From: Christensenella sp. UBA1214
GTDB taxonomy: Bacteria; Bacillota; Clostridia; Christensenellales; CAG-138
Direction of reading: 5' to 3'
DNA: 23,189 bases
Assembly (NCBI GenBank): GCA_002309375.1
Contig: DBXK01000049.1
Coordinates: 4,177 to 27,365, forward strand
The first letter of the stretch is position 1. The number at the start of each line of letters is the position of its first letter. Positions 15,231 through 23,189 of the stretch are shown in pieces. Position numbers and translations under genes: made by a program. A model generated the notes under the pieces. That model saw nothing but the letters and a program-made list of their open reading frames with translations, was not told the DNA's origin and searched no databases.

Positions 15231-15665
15231 ATGGACGGAGAACTGAGGACGGTCGGCACCGTCATCGAGCTGAACGGCGATCGGGCGACGATCGCTTTCA
15301 AACGCAGCAAGGCCTGCGGCGACTGCCACGCCTGCGTTTCCTTCGGCTCCGATCAGGCGAAGACCGAGCTAATGAACACCCTCGGCGCGAAGGTCGGGGA
15401 CCGGGTCTCCGTCGAGCTCCACTCCGGCAGCGTCATGAAGGCGAGCCTGATCCTTTACGGCATCCCGCTCCTCGCCCTGCTCGCGGGCGCTGTCGCCGGC
15501 AGCTTCATCGGAAATATCTGGACCGCCGTTTTCGGCATCGGCGCCGCGGCGCTCGCCCTCCTTGCGATCCGCCTTTTCGAGCCGAAATTCAGAAAACGCG
15601 CCGATTTTAACCCGATCATGATAGAGATCGTCGCCCGCGCGGAAGAGACCGGCGGGGAAGAATGA
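15231..15665 (+). CDS. RseC/MucC-like membrane protein with a three-cysteine cluster
   Basis: The protein has 144 residues from ATG 15231 (GGAGGTCACT upstream). The N-terminal part is a small beta-rich domain (GTVIELNGDRATIAF), ending in Cys29-x2-Cys32-x2-Cys35 (SKACGDCHAC). Two membrane segments follow (about 68-88 and 91-112), then a short basic, cytoplasmic-type tail. This is the layout of the RseC/MucC (SoxR-reducing, positive regulator of sigma-E) family. In Clostridia such proteins occur widely and are thought to work with redox or Rnf-type complexes, but no rnf or sigma-E genes are nearby and the role here is unknown. It may bind a metal or Fe-S cluster through the Cys motif. It depends on read-through from hisS. 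Confidence 0.82.
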   Translation: MDGELRTVGTVIELNGDRATIAFKRSKACGDCHACVSFGSDQAKTELMNTLGAKVGDRVSVELHSGSVMKASLILYGIPLLALLAGAVAGSFIGNIWTAVFGIGAAALALLAIRLFEPKFRKRADFNPIMIEIVARAEETGGEE

Positions 15666-15683
15666 ACCGAATAAACCGAAAAG

Positions 15684-15710
15684 AGCGGCCGAATAGCCGC
15701 TTCTTTTTTT
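15684..15710 (+). terminator. Rho-independent terminator
   Basis: AGCGGC (15684-15689) pairs with GCCGCT (15696-15701) and is followed by TTCTTTTTTT. It ends the nadE-dnaX-hisS-rseC-like unit. Confidence 0.85.
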
Positions 15711-15772
15711 GCCGCAAAAAGCGCGTCGGCGCGGCAGAAAACGCGCGAAAAAGTTATATTATCCCCAAGCTA

Positions 15773-15801
15773 TTGACAAAGAGCGACAATGGTGATTTAA
15801 T
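15773..15801 (+). promoter_or_regulatory. Strong sigma-A promoter of the pot operon
   Basis: A perfect TTGACA (15773-15778), a 17-base spacer and TTTAAT (15796-15801). Transcription would begin near 15808, just before the first operator half-site. It lies in the 335-base gap (15666-16000) that holds a terminator, this promoter and the operator array, and no gene. Confidence 0.85.
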
Positions 15802-15809
15802 ACGGTAAA

Positions 15810-15837
15810 GTTTAGTGGTGTTAAACCGAATGTTTAG
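15810..15837 (+). repeat. Operator triad 1 (GTTTAG-type half-sites, 11-bp period)
   Basis: GTTTAG at 15810, TTAAAC at 15821 and GTTTAG at 15832: three half-sites in alternating orientation, each exactly 11 bases from the next. The triad sits immediately downstream of the -10 box. The binding protein is inferred to be the XRE-cupin regulator encoded just downstream. Confidence 0.7.
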
Positions 15838-15864
15838 CGTTCGCAACCTCGGGCGAAAGCAAGG

Positions 15865-15892
15865 CTAAACTTCCGGTTTAGTGCTTCGAAAC
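15865..15892 (+). repeat. Operator triad 2
   Basis: CTAAAC at 15865, GTTTAG at 15876 and CGAAAC at 15887 (one mismatch), again at 11-base steps in alternating orientation. The first two form the perfect inverted repeat CTAAAC-n5-GTTTAG. Its first site is 33 bases (three periods) after the last site of triad 1. Confidence 0.68.
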
Positions 15893-15910
15893 CGGGACAG
15901 CGCGCGCCGC

Positions 15911-15938
15911 CTAAACGCGGCGTTCAGCGGAGCTAAAC
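15911..15938 (+). repeat. Operator triad 3
   Basis: CTAAAC at 15911, GTTCAG at 15922 (one mismatch) and CTAAAC at 15933, at 11-base steps and alternating orientation. It lies 46 bases from triad 2 and ends 62 bases before the regulator's start codon. Confidence 0.68.
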
Positions 15939-16000
15939 CAGTTTTTCCCGACCCGCGCGGAACGATCCAGTTGCCGCCGGGCCTCAAAGGAGAGGATCGA

Positions 16001-16546
16001 ATGATCGATATCGGAGCAAAAATCAAAGGCCTGCGCCTGAAACTCGGCCTCACTCAGGAGGAGCTCGGCGCAAGGACGGAGCTTTCAAAGGGCTTTATTT
16101 CGCAGCTTGAAAGGAACCTCACTTCGCCCTCCATCGCGACCCTTGCCGACATCCTCGAAGCGCTCGGCACGGATCTCGCCTCGTTCTTCGCCGCCGGCGA
16201 AGCGAACGAGAAGGTCGGCTTCACGCCGGACGATATGTTCGAAAAGACCGACGATGAGCTCGGCTCCTCGATCCTCTGGCTCGTGCCGAACGCGCAGAAG
16301 AACGCGCTCGAGCCGATCCTCGTGACGATCCGCCCCGGCGGCAGCACGCTCGAGGACGATCCGCACGAGGGGGAGGAGTTCGGCTATGTGCTTTCGGGCA
16401 GCATCGTGCTCGTCATCGGCGAAAGAAGGCTGAAGCTCCACAAGGGCTGCAGCTTCTGCTTCAAGCCGACGGAGACCCATTACCTTATGAATCCCGCCAA
16501 GCGCGAAGCGAAGGTCATCTGGGTCTCGACCCCGCCGTCATTCTGA
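16001..16546 (+). CDS. XRE-family regulator with C-terminal cupin domain (polyamine operon)
   Basis: The protein has 181 residues from ATG 16001, with AAAGGAGAGG upstream; an in-frame extension would run through the operator array and has no ribosome site. The N-terminal Cro/C1-type helix-turn-helix covers residues 6-61 (IKGLRLKLGLTQEELG, then LSKGFISQLERNLTSPSIATL). The C-terminal cupin (about 105-178) contains PHEGEEFGYVLSGSI and a late THYLMN strand, a small-molecule-binding fold. This HTH-cupin arrangement is that of PuuR-type regulators. It lies 21 bases before potA and shares a promoter with the whole transporter, so it probably senses polyamine or a related compound and controls its own operon through the three half-site triads upstream. 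Whether it represses or activates is not shown by the sequence. Confidence 0.92.
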   Translation: MIDIGAKIKGLRLKLGLTQEELGARTELSKGFISQLERNLTSPSIATLADILEALGTDLASFFAAGEANEKVGFTPDDMFEKTDDELGSSILWLVPNAQKNALEPILVTIRPGGSTLEDDPHEGEEFGYVLSGSIVLVIGERRLKLHKGCSFCFKPTETHYLMNPAKREAKVIWVSTPPSF

Positions 16547-16567
16547 CATAGATAAAGGAGAACAGGA

Positions 16568-18007
16568 ATGGAAAAGAAACGCTTGATCGAGCTCAAAAAT
16601 GTTTCAAAGGACTACAACGGAGACGTTGCTCTCGACAATATCAACCTCTATATCCGCGACGGCGAGTTTCTGACCCTGCTCGGGCCCTCCGGCTGCGGCA
16701 AAACGACGCTCCTGCGCCTGATCGCGGGCTTCATCATGCCGAGCTCCGGCCAGATCCTGATGGACGGCCGGGACCTCGTCTCCGTCCCGCCGTATAAGAG
16801 GCGCGTCAATACCGTCTTCCAGAAATACGCACTGTTCCCGCACCTCAACGTATATGACAACGTCGCCTTCGGCCTCAAGCTCAAGAAGGTCAAGAAGGAC
16901 GTCATCAAGGAAAAAGTCACCGAGATGCTGAAGCTCGTCAATCTCGAGGGCTATGAAAAGCGCTGGATCGACCAGCTTTCCGGCGGCCAGCAGCAGCGCG
17001 TCGCGATCGCAAGAGCGCTCTGCAACGAGCCCGAGGTCCTGCTCCTCGACGAGCCCCTCGGCGCGCTGGATCTCAAGCTCCGCAAGGAGATGCAGGTCGA
17101 GCTCAAGCGCATGCAGCGCCAGCTCGGCATCACCTTCGTCTTCGTCACGCACGATCAGGAAGAGGCGCTGACGATGAGCGACACGATCGTCGTCATGAAG
17201 GACGGCGTGATCCAGCAGATCGGCACCCCGACCGACATCTACAACGAGCCGAAGAATGCGTTCGTTGCGGATTTCATCGGCGAGAGCAACATCGTCCCGG
17301 GCGTCATGCTCGAGGATTACAAGGTCCGCATGAAGGGCATGACCTTCCCCTGCGTGGACGCGGGCTTCGGCAGGAACGTCGAGGTCGACGTCGTGATCCG
17401 CCCGGAGGATATCGATATCGTTCCGCCAGAGCAGGCGAGGATCTCCGGCAAGGTCGTTTCGGTCGTCTTCATGGGCGTGCATTACGAGATCGACGTCGAC
17501 TGCGGCGGCTATGAATGGGTCGTGCATTCGACCGATTACGCCGCCGTCGGCGATACCGTCGGCATTTCCATCCCGCCGGACGCGATCCATATCATGAAAA
17601 AGACCCGCAATACGAACCTGTTCGATGCGGAGGTCTGGCCCGGCGAAGGCATGATCTATATCGACAACGTCGGCTTCGAAGCGAACGGCCTCGACAAATA
17701 CGAAAACAAAGAGATCGCGCTCGTGGAGATCGCGCCCGAAAAGGTGAAGATCGTCGCCCCGCAGGATGCGAAGCTCACCGGCTCCGTCAAGGAATGCATG
17801 TTCCTCGGCACCCATTACCAGATCACCGTTTCCTGCGAGGAGAACGATTGGATCGCCCATACCGAAGATTTCATGGAGGACGGCGAGGAGGTCGGCATCC
17901 TCGTTGCGCCGGAGGATCTCGTGCTTTCCGACCGCAGCGATGCGCCCATCCCCGGGAACGGCGGTGCGGAGCAGAATAACGGGAAGGACGGAACGGAGGC
18001 TGACTGA
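16568..18007 (+). CDS. potA: Spermidine/putrescine ABC transporter ATPase with duplicated C-terminal domain
   Basis: The protein has 479 residues, longer than the usual 350-380. The ATPase domain (1-240) is complete: Walker A GPSGCGKTT (39-47), Q-loop VFQKYALFPHL, signature LSGGQQQR (137-144), Walker B LLLDEP (158-163) and H-loop His195. It powers polyamine import with PotB, PotC and PotD at the inner face of the membrane. The C-terminal regulatory part holds two copies of one TOBE-like unit, at about 271-343 and 382-454. Pairs such as Pro279/Pro390, Gly303/Gly414, His305-Tyr306/His416-Tyr417, Trp317/Trp428 and His320/His431 repeat at exactly 111 residues. A Gly/Asn/Asp-rich tail ends the protein. 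The stop overlaps the potB start by one base (TGATG). Confidence 0.95.
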   Translation: MEKKRLIELKNVSKDYNGDVALDNINLYIRDGEFLTLLGPSGCGKTTLLRLIAGFIMPSSGQILMDGRDLVSVPPYKRRVNTVFQKYALFPHLNVYDNVAFGLKLKKVKKDVIKEKVTEMLKLVNLEGYEKRWIDQLSGGQQQRVAIARALCNEPEVLLLDEPLGALDLKLRKEMQVELKRMQRQLGITFVFVTHDQEEALTMSDTIVVMKDGVIQQIGTPTDIYNEPKNAFVADFIGESNIVPGVMLEDYKVRMKGMTFPCVDAGFGRNVEVDVVIRPEDIDIVPPEQARISGKVVSVVFMGVHYEIDVDCGGYEWVVHSTDYAAVGDTVGISIPPDAIHIMKKTRNTNLFDAEVWPGEGMIYIDNVGFEANGLDKYENKEIALVEIAPEKVKIVAPQDAKLTGSVKECMFLGTHYQITVSCEENDWIAHTEDFMEDGEEVGILVAPEDLVLSDRSDAPIPGNGGAEQNNGKDGTEAD

Positions 18008-18792
18008 TGAAAAGAGTTCGTCTTTCATATCCGTACGTCTTCGTATGGATGCCGATATTCATAATAGCGCCGATGCTGTTCGTGCTCTATTATGCTCTGT
18101 TCCGGGACGGGCACTTCACCTTTGAATTCGTGAAGCAGGTCTTCGCCGACACGACCTATCTCGGCGCATTCTGGAACTCCCTCTGGATCGCTCTTGCAAC
18201 GACCGCGATCTGCCTTCTGATCGGCTATCCGGTCTCCTACATCCTTTCGAATATGAAAAAACGCACGGCGGCGCTCGTTTCGCTGCTGTTCATCCTTCCG
18301 ATGTGGATGAATATGCTGCTCCGCACCCTCGCGTGGAAGATCATACTCGCAAAATGGGGCCAGCTCTATACCCCCGGCGCGGTGCTGATCGCAACGATCT
18401 ACGACTTCCTGCCGTTCATGATCCTTCCGATCTACACGACCCTTATGAAGCTCGATAAATCCCATATCGAGGCCGCGCGCGATCTCGGCGCGAACGGCGT
18501 TCAGACCTTCCTGCGGGTCGTGCTGCCGCAGTCGATCCCCGGCATCATCTCCGGCGTCACGATGGTCTTCGTTCCGGCGATGTCGACCTTCGCCATTTCA
18601 ACGATGCTCGGCGGCGGCGAAGTCGTCCTCCTCGGCCAAAAGATCGAAGAAAAATTCCTTTCGGGAAGCCCCGGCGTCATCGGCGTCGGTTCAACGCTTG
18701 CGATCGTTCTGATCATCCTGGTCATCATCTCGATGATCATCATGAACAAGGTCGAAAAGAATAACGGCACGGAAGGGGGTACGCTCTGGTGA
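18007..18792 (+). CDS. potB: Spermidine/putrescine ABC transporter permease PotB
   Basis: The protein has 261 residues and is a binding-protein-dependent permease of the PotB type. About six membrane segments are visible: around 10-30, 55-80 (LWIALATTAICLLIGYPVSY), 90-115 (LVSLLFILPMWMNMLLRTL), 125-150, 180-205 and 230-255. The EAA loop that docks on PotA begins at Glu155 (EAARDLGANGVQTFLRVVLP). The start codon overlaps the potA stop and its own stop overlaps the potC start, giving tight translational coupling. The order potA-B-C-D is the standard one. The protein forms the membrane channel with PotC. Confidence 0.95.
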   Translation: MKRVRLSYPYVFVWMPIFIIAPMLFVLYYALFRDGHFTFEFVKQVFADTTYLGAFWNSLWIALATTAICLLIGYPVSYILSNMKKRTAALVSLLFILPMWMNMLLRTLAWKIILAKWGQLYTPGAVLIATIYDFLPFMILPIYTTLMKLDKSHIEAARDLGANGVQTFLRVVLPQSIPGIISGVTMVFVPAMSTFAISTMLGGGEVVLLGQKIEEKFLSGSPGVIGVGSTLAIVLIILVIISMIIMNKVEKNNGTEGGTLW

Positions 18793-19613
18793 AAAAGCTC
18801 GGAAATGTTCTTAAATCGGCGTATCTCGGCCTGGTGGTGCTGTTCATGTATCTGCCGATCGCGATCATGATCGGCATGTCCTTCACCGATTCGAGGAGCG
18901 CAACGCAGTGGCGCGGCTTCTCCTTCAACGCATACGTCAACCTTTTCAAGGACAGGGACGTGCGCGACGCGCTGATCGTGACCCTGACTGTCGCGGTGAT
19001 CTCCAGCATCCTCGCAACGATCATCGGCACGGCGACGGCGATCGGCATGCACTCGATGAAAAAGCGTTCGAGAACGATCGTCGAATCCTTCACCCAGCTG
19101 CCGATGGTCAATCCGGATCTTGTGACCGGTATCTCGATGATGCTTCTGTTCGCGTTCATCGGCCTCAGCTCCGATCTCGGCTATCTGCGCCTCATTATCG
19201 CGCACACGACCTTCAACATCCCGTACGTGATCTTCTCCGTGCTGCCGAAGCTCCGCCAGTCCAGCGACATGCTCTATGAAGCGGCGATGGACCTCGGCTG
19301 CAGCCCGCTGCAGGCGCTGATCAAGGTCGTGATACCGGATATCATGCCCGGCATCGTTTCCGGCCTGATCCTTGCATTCACGCTCAGTATCGACGATTTC
19401 GCCGTCAGCCTCTTCACCGGCGGCGCAACGAAGAACCTTTCGATGCTGATCTTCTCCAAGACCGCGAAGGGCGGCGTCAACACCAAGTTCTGCGCTCTTT
19501 CGGCCCTCATGTTCCTTGTCGTCGCGGCGCTGCTGCTGTTCATCAATCTGCGCAGCATGAAGCAGGAGAAGGAAGCGGCGGAACAGAACAAAAAAGTCAT
19601 GCGCAAGTCCTGA
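18789..19613 (+). CDS. potC: Spermidine/putrescine ABC transporter permease PotC
   Basis: The protein has 274 residues from GTG 18789, which overlaps the potB stop by four bases (GTGA); GGAAGGGGG precedes it. About six membrane segments are predicted, including LGLVVLFMYLPIAIMIGMSF near the start and LMFLVVAALLLFINL near the end. The EAA coupling loop begins at Glu164 (EAAMDLGCSPLQALIKVVIP), followed by the family-typical GLILAFTLSIDDFAVSLFT, which separates PotC from PotB. A Lys/Glu-rich cytoplasmic tail ends the protein. With PotB it forms the polyamine channel. An 80-base gap without a promoter or terminator leads to potD. Confidence 0.95.
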   Translation: MKKLGNVLKSAYLGLVVLFMYLPIAIMIGMSFTDSRSATQWRGFSFNAYVNLFKDRDVRDALIVTLTVAVISSILATIIGTATAIGMHSMKKRSRTIVESFTQLPMVNPDLVTGISMMLLFAFIGLSSDLGYLRLIIAHTTFNIPYVIFSVLPKLRQSSDMLYEAAMDLGCSPLQALIKVVIPDIMPGIVSGLILAFTLSIDDFAVSLFTGGATKNLSMLIFSKTAKGGVNTKFCALSALMFLVVAALLLFINLRSMKQEKEAAEQNKKVMRKS

Positions 19614-19693
19614 TGGGCCGCGCCGGCATAAAAATCAACATAAGCTCAATAAAAACCGTGCGGATCGCCGGAAACCGATAGGAGGAAAACAAA

Positions 19694-20758
19694 ATGAAAA
19701 AAACAATCGCAATCGTTCTCGCAGCAGTGATGGCCTTCGCGATCCTTCCGCTGCTTGCGGCCTGCAACAACGCCAATACCGTCAACCTTCTGAACTGGGG
19801 CGACTATCTCGATCCCGAGCTGATCGATGCATTCAAGCAGCAGACCGGCTACACCGTCAAGGAGACCAACGTCACCAGCAATGAGGAAATGCTGATCCAG
19901 CTCGATCAGGACGACTGCCCCTACGATATGTGCATCCCGTCCGACTACGCCGTCGAGCGCCTGATCGCCAAGGGCCGCCTTGCCGAGATCGATTACAACA
20001 ATATCCCGAACATCAAGTATATCGACAAGGACCTGCTCGAAAAGTGCGAGGTCTTCGATCCCGGCAACAAGTATTCCGTGCCCTATACCTGGGGCATCCT
20101 CGGGATCATGTATAACACCAAGCTGGTCGACGAGGCCGACCTCGGCTCCTGGGATCTGCTCTGGAACGAGAAGTATGCCGGCCAGATCTATATGTATAAC
20201 AGCATCCGCGATTCGATGGCGGCGGCCCTCATCAAGTGCGGTTACGATATCAATACCGACAACGAGGCCGAGATCAACGAGGCGGCCGACGCTCTGATCG
20301 AGCTGAAGAACAAGAATATCGTTCAGGCATGGCTGACCGACGATGTGAAGGACAACATGGTCAACGAGGATGGCGCGATCGCGCTCGTTTATTCCGGCGA
20401 CGCCGTTTGGAGCATGAATACCGAGGACGGCGGCAACGCGGACCTCAGCTTCTTCGTTCCCGAGGAAGGCAGCAACATCTATTTCGACAACATCGTCATT
20501 CCCGTGAACTCCAAGAAAAAGGATATCGCGGAGCAGTTCATCAACTTCCTGCTCGATCCCGAGAATGCGGCGAAGAACACCGAGTTCATCGGTTATTCCA
20601 GCCCCAATACCGAGGTTGCCGAGCTGATCGACGAATTCTTCACCGGCAACCCCGCTTATAACCTCACCGACGAGGAGAAGGCCCGCTGCGAGATCTTCCG
20701 CGACCTCGGCGACAAGATCGAGATGTATGAAAAGGCCTGGGACCGCGTCTTCAAGTGA
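19694..20758 (+). CDS. potD: Spermidine/putrescine-binding lipoprotein PotD
   Basis: The protein has 354 residues from ATG 19694, with AGGAGG upstream. A lipoprotein signal peptide ends in the lipobox LAAC, with the lipidated Cys at residue 24, so the mature protein is anchored to the outer face of the membrane. The binding-protein fold follows: NLLNWGDYLDPELIDAF, SNEEMLIQLD, YDMCIPSDYAVERLI, FDPGNKYSVPYTWGILGIMYN and ALVYSGDAVWSMN are the conserved PotD/PotF blocks. Acidic and aromatic residues in these blocks normally hold the polyamine amines. I cannot say from sequence whether putrescine or spermidine is preferred. It is the last gene of the operon and a terminator follows. Confidence 0.95.
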   Translation: MKKTIAIVLAAVMAFAILPLLAACNNANTVNLLNWGDYLDPELIDAFKQQTGYTVKETNVTSNEEMLIQLDQDDCPYDMCIPSDYAVERLIAKGRLAEIDYNNIPNIKYIDKDLLEKCEVFDPGNKYSVPYTWGILGIMYNTKLVDEADLGSWDLLWNEKYAGQIYMYNSIRDSMAAALIKCGYDINTDNEAEINEAADALIELKNKNIVQAWLTDDVKDNMVNEDGAIALVYSGDAVWSMNTEDGGNADLSFFVPEEGSNIYFDNIVIPVNSKKKDIAEQFINFLLDPENAAKNTEFIGYSSPNTEVAELIDEFFTGNPAYNLTDEEKARCEIFRDLGDKIEMYEKAWDRVFK

Positions 20759-20785
20759 TCACGCGCCCGAATGAAAACAGCTTTG

Positions 20786-20811
20786 CGGCTCCGGTTTTCC
20801 GGGGCCGTTTT
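20786..20811 (+). terminator. Terminator of the pot operon
   Basis: CGGCTCCGG (20786-20794), a TTTT loop, then CCGGGGCCG (20799-20807; one G-T pair) followed by TTTT. The T tract is short, but the 9-bp stem is strong and lies just after potD. Confidence 0.75.
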
Positions 20812-20871
20812 CCGTTATCCCGGGAGCTTGCCCGCATTTTTCGACAGGAAACAAATATATTGCTCCCATAC

Positions 20872-20900
20872 TTGAATATTGCATATAATTATGCTAAAAT
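20872..20900 (+). promoter_or_regulatory. Sigma-A promoter of asnS
   Basis: TTGAAT (20872-20877), a 17-base spacer and TAAAAT (20895-20900), with TG at 20892-20893 giving an extended -10. The predicted leader is only about 24 bases, so there is no T-box. An alternative pair is TTGCTC (20860) with TATAAT (20884). Confidence 0.7.
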
Positions 20901-20930
20901 TCAAAAATAGTTTTGTACGCGAGGTGCAAT

Positions 20931-22313
<1,383 letters not shown>

Positions 22314-22333
22314 TCGACTTTTTCCGAAACAGG

Positions 22334-22363
22334 ACCGGACGGGGCAGCCCGCCCGGTTTTTTT
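22334..22363 (+). terminator. Rho-independent terminator of asnS
   Basis: ACCGGACGGG (22334-22343) pairs with CCCGCCCGGT (22348-22357; one mismatch), followed by seven T. It lies just after the asnS stop. Confidence 0.85.
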
Positions 22364-22423
22364 ATGCATTTTTTCGGGGAATGGGGCGTATCCTGTGAAA
22401 AAAAGGGGAAGAAGGCTTTTTCC

Positions 22424-22681
22424 ATGGCGAACACGACTTATCATGATCTGCGGGAAAAGGAGATCGTCAATATCTGCGACGGCTCCTGCCTCGGGCGGAT
22501 CTCGGATCTTGAGCTCGACGACTGCACCGGGCAGATCTGCTCGATCGTAGTTCCCGGCCCGCCGAGGCTGTTCGGCCTCATCCGGAATCGGGAGGAGCTC
22601 GTGATCCCGTTCTGCAGCATCCAAAAGATCGGCGGGGACGTGATCCTCGTCGACATCAGCGGCATCAAGCGCAGTGAGTAA
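22424..22681 (+). CDS. YlmC/YmxH family PRC-barrel sporulation-associated protein
   Basis: The protein has 85 residues from ATG 22424, with GAAGG 8 bases upstream. Longer in-frame readings lack a ribosome site and enter the asnS terminator. It is a single PRC-barrel-like domain: YHDLREKEIVNICDGSCLG is the YlmC/YmxH opening, followed by RISDLELDDCTGQICSIVV, RNREELVIPFCSIQKIGGDVILVDI. This family is common in spore-forming Firmicutes, and its annotation as sporulation-linked rests on its distribution and expression. The molecular role is not known. No clear promoter was found in front of it. nrdR follows after 112 bases and has a promoter of its own. Confidence 0.88.
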   Translation: MANTTYHDLREKEIVNICDGSCLGRISDLELDDCTGQICSIVVPGPPRLFGLIRNREELVIPFCSIQKIGGDVILVDISGIKRSE

Positions 22682-22736
22682 GCGGGAAAAAACGGCGAAA
22701 ACGGGAAAATTCGGTATGGCGGGCGCTCCGGTTTTA

Positions 22737-22745
22737 TGATATAAT
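22737..22745 (+). promoter_or_regulatory. Extended -10 promoter of nrdR
   Basis: TGATATAAT at 22737-22745 is a consensus extended -10 (TGnTATAAT). No convincing -35 box is present 17 bases upstream, as is usual for this class. It lies about 50 bases before the nrdR start. Confidence 0.6.
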
Positions 22746-22758
22746 GACCGTAATTGAC

Positions 22759-22778
22759 GGCCCGGCTTCCTCCGGGCC
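22759..22778 (+). other. Hairpin in the nrdR leader
   Basis: GGCCCGG (22759-22765), loop CTTCCT, then CCGGGCC (22772-22778) form a perfect 7-bp stem ending 4 bases before the Shine-Dalgarno GGAGGTG (22783-22789). There is no T tract. It may limit or tune translation of nrdR. Confidence 0.4.
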
Positions 22779-22793
22779 CGCCGGAGGTGCTCT

Positions 22794-23189
22794 ATGAAAT
22801 GCAGGTATTGCTCTTGTACTGAAAGCCGCGTCGTGGACTCGCGCCCGACAGAGGACGGCACGGCGATCCGCCGCCGCAGGGAATGCGCGAACTGCGGCCG
22901 CAGGTTCACGACCTATGAAAAGATCGAGGAGATCCCGATCCTCGTCGTCAAGCGCGACGGCTCGCGGGAGGCCTTCGACAGCAGCAAGATCCTCGCGGGC
23001 GTCCGGAAGGCCTGCGAAAAGCGCCCCGTTTCCTCGCTCGAGCAGAACAAGCTCGTCGACGAGGTCTCGCGGGAGATCACCAACACCCTCGAGCAGGAGG
23101 TCACTTCGATCGATATCGGCGAATGCGTGATGAAGCATCTGCGCGATCTCGACGAGGTCGCATATGTCCGCTTCGCCTCCGTCTACCGC
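22794..23189 (+). CDS. nrdR: Transcriptional repressor NrdR, N-terminal part (3' end outside window)
   Basis: 132 codons are present and the frame is open at the window end. GGAGGTG lies 4 bases before ATG 22794. The zinc ribbon uses Cys3, Cys6, Cys31 and Cys34 (CRYC and CANC), with the family signature VVDSRPTEDGTAIRRRREC. The ATP-cone follows from about residue 48: PILVVKRDGSREAFDSSKI, then VSREITNTLEQEVTSIDIGE and EVAYVRFASVYR. NrdR binds ATP/dATP and represses ribonucleotide reductase operons. The full protein is normally about 150 residues, so roughly 20 are missing. No NrdR box was seen in this window, and its target genes must lie elsewhere. Confidence 0.96.
   Translation, partial: MKCRYCSCTESRVVDSRPTEDGTAIRRRRECANCGRRFTTYEKIEEIPILVVKRDGSREAFDSSKILAGVRKACEKRPVSSLEQNKLVDEVSREITNTLEQEVTSIDIGECVMKHLRDLDEVAYVRFASVYR

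Noticed and set aside
15721..15746. GCGCGT...ACGCGC inverted repeat before the pot promoter
   Set aside because: It is a 6-bp stem with a 14-base loop in a very GC-rich context, with no repeat elsewhere and no T tract; likely chance.
20901..20930. T-box or other riboswitch controlling asnS
   Set aside because: The leader predicted from the promoter is about 24 bases, far too short. hisS likewise has no leader because it is 3 bases after dnaX.
22682..22793. NrdR box for self-repression upstream of nrdR
   Set aside because: No ACAnWATATnTnTGT-like pair was found; only an extended -10 and a hairpin are present.

Overview
The window is chromosomal DNA from a GC-rich, endospore-forming member of the Clostridia (Bacillota), probably an uncultured lineage. 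The evidence is two tandem alpha/beta-type small acid-soluble spore proteins, a YlmC/YmxH-type sporulation protein, the Firmicutes gene orders deoB-dacF, scpA-scpB and yloU-fakA-recG, strong Shine-Dalgarno sequences and classic sigma-A promoters. It is densely coded and mostly housekeeping. I see no rRNA, tRNA, CRISPR array, insertion sequence or prophage gene. Nearly all genes are on the + strand; one thioesterase gene is on the - strand.

Layout. Positions 1-1310 hold the 3' end of deoB, its terminator and a DacF-like penicillin-binding protein whose three catalytic motifs are all destroyed. Positions 1341-3486 hold a promoter, an M50 site-2-type protease, and scpA-scpB for chromosome condensation. 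Positions 3605-7722 hold a promoter followed by an Asp23/Gls24 protein (yloU), the fatty acid kinase fakA and the helicase recG. An orphan radical SAM gene follows and ends in a terminator. Positions 8861-9626 carry a structured leader and two SASP genes, closed by a bidirectional terminator. A FlK-like thioesterase (-) and the glutamine-dependent NAD+ synthetase nadE (+) diverge from facing promoters near 10.1-10.2 kb, and nadE is followed by dnaX, hisS and an RseC-like membrane protein.

Positions 15773-20811 form a complete polyamine-uptake operon: a strong promoter, nine 6-bp half-sites in three phased triads, an XRE-cupin regulator, and potA, potB, potC and potD. PotA has an unusual duplicated C-terminal region. 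The window ends with asnS, a small ylmC/ymxH gene and the 5' part of nrdR, which runs off the end.

The points most worth a second look are: (1) the catalytically dead, signal-peptide-less DacF homologue; (2) the 3+3+3 array of GTTTAG/CTAAAC half-sites at 11-bp spacing between the pot promoter and its regulator gene; (3) the duplicated ligand-type domain of PotA, with conserved residues repeating at an exact 111-residue offset; (4) the unplaced radical SAM gene; and (5) the structured SASP leader. Four genes appear to start at TTG, each set by a Shine-Dalgarno-like sequence upstream.
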